Shown: positions 33,115 through 36,893 of the stretch, piece after piece
How the letters are laid out: the number at the start of each line of letters is the position of its first letter
How positions within the stretch are numbered: the stretch's first letter is position 1
Assembly: GCA_029098085.1 (NCBI GenBank)
Contig: JAQXNQ010000296.1
Location: 1-36,893, forward strand
Length of the DNA: 36,893 nt
Direction: 5' to 3'
Source: Oscillospiraceae bacterium
Lineage (GTDB): Bacteria; Bacillota; Clostridia; Oscillospirales; Ruminococcaceae
Translations under genes and position numbers: made by a program
Notes under the pieces: model-generated
What the model was told of the DNA's origin: nothing
The model's database searches: none
What the model saw: the letters and a program-made list of their open reading frames with translations, nothing else

Positions 33115-33555
33115 TTATCGCTGCTCTTCCAGAGCAGTCAGCTTGTCCACCCGGCGGCTGTGCCGTCCGCCTTCAAAGGGGGTATTCAGAAACACATCCA
33201 CCAGTTCGATGGCAAGACCCGGGCCGACCACCCGTCCGCCCAGACAAAGGGCGTTGGCGTCGTTGTGGGCGCGGGTATATTTGGCAGAGAACCAGTCGGA
33301 GCAGGCCGCCGCCCGAATTCCTTTGATCTTGTTGGCCGCCATCGAGATGCCAATGCCGGTGCCGCAGAACAGCAGCGCCTTGTCGCAGCGGCCGTCGACC
33401 ACTGCGTCGCAGGCCAGTCTGGCCATGTCGGGGTAGTCGCAGGACTCGCCGGTAAAGCAGCCAAAATCGGTGTAGGGGATGTGTTTTTCGTCCAGATAGT
33501 CCTTGACGGCCTGTTTCAGTTCAAAGCCGCCGTGATCACTGGCAAGAGCTAACAT
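33115..33555 (-). CDS. rpiB: ribose-5-phosphate isomerase B
   Basis: A 146-residue isomerase interconverting ribose-5-P and ribulose-5-P. ALASDHGGFELKQ at the start, the active-site FCGTGIGISMAANK with its Cys, CSDWFSAKYTRAHNDANALCLG in the middle, GGRHSRRVDKL at the end. ATG at 33555 with GGAGGAA. It sits between tsaB and upp; rpiB-upp is a common pair in Clostridia. The stand-alone rpe normally near rsgA is not in this window. Confidence 0.96.
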   Translation of the reverse strand: MLALASDHGGFELKQAVKDYLDEKHIPYTDFGCFTGESCDYPDMARLACDAVVDGRCDKALLFCGTGIGISMAANKIKGIRAAACSDWFSAKYTRAHNDANALCLGGRVVGPGLAIELVDVFLNTPFEGGRHSRRVDKLTALEEQR

Positions 33556-33592
33556 TCTATCATTCCTCCAGAATAGGTTTGGGAGAGCGGCA

Positions 33593-34315
33593 TCAGCCGT
33601 TTTTTTGAGCCTGCTGTTTGGCCAGCAGTTCCCGTTCCGCCTGAGGCAGGCGGAGATATTGGGGCATCAGCAGGTCGGGGGAGATGGGCTCCTCCGTTTT
33701 CAGGTGCTCCAGCGCCGCAAAGCCCACATTGGCTGCCCGCTGCAGCCGCATGCCGGGCGCAGCCAGCCGCAGGGACGGATTCTGTCCGGCCAGCGCCTGA
33801 TAGACCAGCTCGGCCCCGTCGCCGACCAGCATGATGGGAACGCGGGTTTCCTTCAGATTCCGGCCCAGCTCCTCGATGGACAGGGCGATGTCGTTCCAGA
33901 GCCGGCCCACGCCGCCCGTCAGGTTATTCCGCCCCTGAAACAGGGCGGTGTAAACCTGTTTGCACCGGGCATCCATGACCGGGCAGATCAGTACATCCTG
34001 GCCTTCATAGGCATAGGCCAGCGCTTCCAGCGTTGAAATACCGATGCATTTTTTGCCACTGCCCTGGCAGATGCCCTTGACGGTGCCGATGCCGATCCGC
34101 AGGCCGGTAAAGGAGCCGGGGCCGTGGCTGACGGCCACCAGGTCGATGTCGCCGAGCGTCAGTCCGGCGGCCTTTAGCATGCCGTCAGTCAGGGGCATCA
34201 GGGTCTGGGAGTGGGTGAGACCGGTGGTAACGGAGCTTTCCGCCAGAATTTTTCCCTCGGTCACCACAGCCGCCGAAGCGGTTTTGGCGGTGGTGTCAAA
34301 GCAGAGAAGCTTCAA
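33593..34315 (-). CDS. tsaB: tRNA t6A threonylcarbamoyl-transferase complex subunit TsaB
   Basis: A 240-residue ASKHA-fold partner of TsaD in N6-threonylcarbamoyl-adenosine-37 formation. LCFDTTAKTASAAVV at the start, THSQTLMPLTDGML, VSHGPGSFTGLRIGIGTVKG, and MDARCKQVYTALF. Start TTG at 34315 after GGAGG; it overlaps tsaE by 20 bp. At the C-terminus an extra helical segment (PQYLRLPQAERELL) is seen, as in many Firmicutes TsaB. Confidence 0.95.
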   Translation of the reverse strand: MKLLCFDTTAKTASAAVVTEGKILAESSVTTGLTHSQTLMPLTDGMLKAAGLTLGDIDLVAVSHGPGSFTGLRIGIGTVKGICQGSGKKCIGISTLEALAYAYEGQDVLICPVMDARCKQVYTALFQGRNNLTGGVGRLWNDIALSIEELGRNLKETRVPIMLVGDGAELVYQALAGQNPSLRLAAPGMRLQRAANVGFAALEHLKTEEPISPDLLMPQYLRLPQAERELLAKQQAQKNG

Positions 34316-34748
34316 AGCGCGCCGCCTCCTTTCCGCTGATGGTGATGCGCCGGTCGGTGTCAGAGCCGCCGGGGACGGGCTCCAGCGAGACAAAAATGGA
34401 ACTGTCCGGCAGAGCTGCCTCGATGTTTTCGCTCCATTCCACCGCCAGCACGCCGCCCATGTCCAGGTAATCGTAAAAACCGGTGGAATCCACATCCTCC
34501 ACCGAGGTAATGCGGTACATATCAAAGTGCCAGAGAGGGAGGGTTCCGTCGTATTCATTGACCAGAGCAAAGGTGGGACTGGAGACCTCGGCGTCAGGGG
34601 CCAGAGCAGATGCCATTCCCCGGACAAAAGCGGTCTTTCCAGCGCCCAGAGAGCCCCGGAAGGCCACCACATCGCCGGGCTGCAGAAGCCGGGCAAACCG
34701 CGCGGCAAACTCTTCCGTTTCCCGGGGAGAGTGGGAAATATATTCCAT
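34296..34748 (-). CDS. tsaE: tRNA t6A biosynthesis ATPase TsaE
   Basis: A 150-residue P-loop ATPase that acts with TsaB and TsaD. HSPRETEEFAARFARLLQPGDVVAF, Walker A GSLGAGKTAFVRG, SSPTFALVNEYDG, and LWHFDMYRI. ATG at 34748 with GGAG upstream; longer reading to 34775 lacks a site. First gene of the operon. Confidence 0.95.
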   Translation of the reverse strand: MEYISHSPRETEEFAARFARLLQPGDVVAFRGSLGAGKTAFVRGMASALAPDAEVSSPTFALVNEYDGTLPLWHFDMYRITSVEDVDSTGFYDYLDMGGVLAVEWSENIEAALPDSSIFVSLEPVPGGSDTDRRITISGKEAARFEASLL

Positions 34749-34829
34749 CAAAAACACTCCAGCTGTGAATTTCAAAAGAAAAGCCGCAAGCAGGCAGGGA
34801 ACCGCCTGTTTGTGTCCGTTCCTTTACTC

Positions 34830-34858
34830 ATTATAGTATATTCTGCTTTCTTTTTCAA
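34830..34858 (-). promoter_or_regulatory. promoter of tsaE-tsaB-rpiB-upp operon
   Basis: On the minus strand TTGAAA (34858-34853), 17 bp, TATAAT (34835-34830); the tsaE ATG is about 80 bp further on. The leader contains a CAGGC/GCCTG hairpin around 34793-34810. Confidence 0.75.
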
Positions 34859-34950
34859 GGGGCGGGGGCAAGGTTTTTCAGAAATAAAGGAATCTGTCGG
34901 CAAAGAGGATGGGCAGGCAGGGTACAGGCTGCGGAGCGCGTTTCTTGGGA

Positions 34951-34979
34951 TGGACAACTGTCTGTCACTGTGGTATAAT
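34951..34979 (+). promoter_or_regulatory. promoter of phospholipase C-like gene
   Basis: TGGACA (34951-34956), 17-bp spacer ending TGTGG, TATAAT (34974-34979); ATG at 35016. Confidence 0.7.
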
Positions 34980-35015
34980 CATAAAAAATGAGAGTTTTGT
35001 CAAGGAGGCTTTATC

Positions 35016-35657
35016 ATGCCGCTGCCCATGGTGCACCTGTCCACCGCTCTGCTGCTGGAGGAGGAGGGAATCGTTCGGCCTGCTGAACGTTCAGCTTACT
35101 ATCTGGGAAGTATTGCCCCGGACGCCATCCATATGCGGGAGCATCCTGCTTCAGACGCCAAGTCCCTTTCCCATGCCGGCGCCCGAAGCCCCAGGTTTCT
35201 GGATCGGATCGATTCTTTCTGTCAGCGCTTTCCGGACTATGAGCGCTCCGGCATCTCCCGTGACTACCTGATGGGATATCTGGTGCATCTGCTCACCGAT
35301 ATTTACTGGAAGCAGGCCTTTTACGACGGCTTTGTACAGCGGTACCGGGAAGATCCCGCTCCCCTTCAGAATGAGAAAGCCGCCTACTACAACGATACCG
35401 ATGTGGCCGACATCCGGCTGTATAAAACGCTTCCCCGGCGGCCGGAGCTGTGGGCGCTGCTGCAGGCGGCCCATGGCTATGACCTGCCCGGCATGGTATC
35501 AGCGGAGGAGGTCGACCGGTGGAACGCCCGGACGCTGGCCTGGTATGAGGTGCCCCGGGAGTACCTGCCGGTGCGCTACGCCAGTGAGGAATCCATCCGG
35601 AGTTTTATCCGCACGGCGGCGGAACGGATTCGGGAATATCTGGGAGAAGTTCATTGA
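35016..35657 (+). CDS. zinc-dependent phospholipase C-like protein
   Basis: A 213-residue protein without a signal peptide. MVHLSTALLLEEEGIV, YYLGSIAPDAIHM, and YLMGYLVHLLTDIYW supply His and Asp residues in the order of the zinc-dependent phospholipase C fold (PF00882). Several Clostridia encode such cytoplasmic proteins as presumed phospholipid-like hydrolases; the substrate is unknown. ATG at 35016 with AAGGAGG and its own promoter. It converges with rpmB. Confidence 0.75.
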   Translation: MPLPMVHLSTALLLEEEGIVRPAERSAYYLGSIAPDAIHMREHPASDAKSLSHAGARSPRFLDRIDSFCQRFPDYERSGISRDYLMGYLVHLLTDIYWKQAFYDGFVQRYREDPAPLQNEKAAYYNDTDVADIRLYKTLPRRPELWALLQAAHGYDLPGMVSAEEVDRWNARTLAWYEVPREYLPVRYASEESIRSFIRTAAERIREYLGEVH

Positions 35658-35722
35658 CCGACCGCATGGCCTGTCAGTGCTTGCAATAAAAAAGGAGGAG
35701 CTCATCTCCTCCGTACAAAACG

Positions 35723-35750
35723 AAAAAGCGCGGATCGCTCCGCGCTTTTA
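35723..35750. terminator. bidirectional terminator
   Basis: AAAAGCGCGGA (35724-35734), TCGC, TCCGCGCTTTT (35739-35749): 11-bp stem with A/T flanks on both sides, between the convergent phospholipase C-like gene and rpmB. Confidence 0.9.
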
Positions 35751-35771
35751 TCATTCGCTGTTGGACGATGC

Positions 35772-35960
35772 TCAGACAGCTCTGGTAACTTTGCCAGACC
35801 GCAGGCACCGGGTGCAGGCGTGAACACGGCAGGGCTTGCCATCGACCAGAGCCTTGATCTTCATCACGTTGGGTTTCCAGGTTCTGTTGGTACGTCTGTG
35901 CGAGTGAGACACTTTGATACCGAAAGCAACGTCTTTTCCGCAGAAATCACATTTAGCCAT
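35772..35960 (-). CDS. rpmB: 50S ribosomal protein L28
   Basis: A 62-residue ribosomal protein starting AKCDFCGKDVAFGIKVSHSH, with RRTNRTWKPNV and CTRCLRSGKV. Two CxxC pairs mark the zinc-binding (C+) form. ATG at 35960 with GGAGG eight bases upstream. In Bacillus subtilis rpmB stands next to spoVM; here 5.2 kb separates them. Confidence 0.97.
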   Translation of the reverse strand: MAKCDFCGKDVAFGIKVSHSHRRTNRTWKPNVMKIKALVDGKPCRVHACTRCLRSGKVTRAV

Positions 35961-35997
35961 TTTCTGCACCTCCTTTGATTTTCACATAGCATCATAT

Positions 35998-36026
35998 ATT
36001 CTAGCAGATTCTCCGAGAAAAATCAA
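35998..36026 (-). promoter_or_regulatory. promoter of rpmB
   Basis: On the minus strand TTGATT (36026-36021), 17 bp, TAGAAT (36003-35998); about 38 bp to the ATG. Confidence 0.7.
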
Positions 36027-36098
36027 GCCCTTTTGCCGATCTTTTGCAAAGAATTTTTCGGCAAAGATGAAAAAAGCCTGAATTTCTCTGTGACCGCC

Positions 36099-36127
36099 TT
36101 GTAATTTGCGGCCAATACCAGTATAAT
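36099..36127 (+). promoter_or_regulatory. promoter of site-2 protease gene
   Basis: TTGTAA (36099-36104), 17 bp, TATAAT (36122-36127). The leader to the ATG at 36230 is about 95 nt long and contains a CCGGAGG/CCTCCGG hairpin at 36170-36191 that could affect translation. Confidence 0.7.
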
Positions 36128-36229
36128 AGGTACAGCGGTTTCTGTCAAGCCCAAAGCGGCAGAGCGGGCCCGGAGGTGCGGCGGCCTCCGGAAAAGCCTC
36201 AGTACAGCGCCGGGACATGGAGAAATGAA

Positions 36230-36893
36230 ATGAGCAGCTATATGGTACAGTTCCTCTACAGGACCTTTGTTTACGGCATCGCGCTTCTGACGGCGCTGCC
36301 CTTTCACGAGTTTGCCCACGCCTGGACAGCCAACAGGCTGGGGGATCCCACTGCCCGCTGGCAGGGCAGAATGACCCTGAATCCCCTGAAGCATCTGGAG
36401 CCCATCGGCGCGCTGATGATGCTGCTTTGCGGCATCGGCTGGGCAAAGCCCGTTCCCATCAATCCCCGCAACTTCAAAAACCCCAAGACCGGCATGGCCA
36501 TTTCTTCTCTTGCAGGGCCGGTGTCCAATCTGCTGCTGGCCTACCTGAGCGCGGTCTGCTATAAGCTGCTGGTTCTGCCTCAGGCCCTGCTGTCCGGCGG
36601 CTTTGTCGCCACTTTTGCCTCCAGCCTGCAGAATATCTTCTATATTATGGTCAGCGTCAATGTGGGTCTGGCGGTCTTCAACCTGCTGCCCATCCCGCCG
36701 CTGGACGGTTCCCGGGTACTGAATCTGGTTCTGCCCGAGCGTACCTATTTCGCCATCATGAAATATGAGCGTCTGATCATGATCGCCCTTTTGTTTGTCG
36801 TGTCTGCCGGTTTGCTGAACGGCCCTCTGGGCGCCGCGCGGAGCGTGGTCTGGAAGGCGCTGGACTTCACCACCGGCTATCTGGACATTCTGA
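36230..36893 (+). CDS. site-2 protease family (M50B) metallopeptidase, runs off the window
   Basis: At least 221 residues, open at the right end. FHEFAHAW gives the HExxH zinc site (H26, E27, H30), and the second ligand motif LLPIPPLDG has D159. Between them are hydrophobic helices (IGALMMLLCGIGWAKPVP, SLAGPVSNLLLAYLSAV). This is the short bacterial S2P type (YwhC-like), which cuts membrane proteins within the bilayer; its target is unknown. ATG at 36230 follows GGAGAAATGAA. No stop occurs before 36893, but the usual family length of 210-230 residues suggests that the end is near. Confidence 0.93.
   Translation, partial: MSSYMVQFLYRTFVYGIALLTALPFHEFAHAWTANRLGDPTARWQGRMTLNPLKHLEPIGALMMLLCGIGWAKPVPINPRNFKNPKTGMAISSLAGPVSNLLLAYLSAVCYKLLVLPQALLSGGFVATFASSLQNIFYIMVSVNVGLAVFNLLPIPPLDGSRVLNLVLPERTYFAIMKYERLIMIALLFVVSAGLLNGPLGAARSVVWKALDFTTGYLDIL

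Noticed and set aside
1..36893. CRISPR array or anti-phage system
   Set aside because: No regularly spaced direct repeats, no Cas, restriction-modification, toxin-antitoxin or retron genes were recognised.

Overview
The window reads as chromosome of a high-GC, spore-forming, anaerobic member of the Clostridia, most likely Oscillospirales/Ruminococcaceae-like. The case rests on the Firmicutes housekeeping order yicC-remA-gmk-rpoZ-priA-def-fmt-peptidase-rsmB-rlmN-stp-pknB-rsgA-thiN-spoVM, a SpoVM peptide, GGAGG ribosome binding sites with many GTG/TTG starts, and TTGACA-N17-TATAAT promoters. The taxon is inferred; no rRNA is present.

Left part (1-8609) is a zone of gene decay. After a possible IS256-type transposase scrap comes a BceRSAB-like antimicrobial-peptide sensing and export module: response regulator (frameshift plus short receiver), histidine kinase (frameshift at a C7 tract), an intact ABC ATPase, and an FtsX-type permease with an in-frame TAG. 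A convergent MFS exporter and an XRE/TPR regulator follow, then a Sel1-repeat protein gene with two compensating frameshifts. From 8757 to 9738 lie three small genes with their own strong promoters (zinc ribbon, DUF6472-like, one-TM protein).

Middle part (9821-14889) is a corrinoid methyl-transfer island: an AraC regulator divergent from a UroD-family methyltransferase, a B12-binding corrinoid protein, a Cys-rich DUF2284-like protein and a ferredoxin-ASKHA corrinoid activase (RACE/RamA type). The substrate is unknown. A second UroD-family protein with a different metal-ligand set lies alone at 31408-32364 and is a candidate partner. This is the most interesting functional system in the window. 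tRNA-Leu(UAA) and an AT-rich XRE/TPR regulator separate it from the core operon.

Right part (16766-30582) is one long co-directional run for RNA decay, nucleotide supply, transcription, replication restart, translation start and N-terminal processing, rRNA modification, Ser/Thr phospho-signalling, ribosome assembly, thiamine-PP synthesis and sporulation. It ends in a 30-codon spoVM gene. The usual neighbours coaBC and rpe are absent. Between spoVM and rpmB, which are adjacent in Bacillus subtilis, 5.2 kb carries mtnN, uroD2, the tsaE-tsaB-rpiB-upp operon and a phospholipase C-like gene. The window ends inside a site-2 protease gene. Visible rho-independent terminators sit at most convergent junctions.
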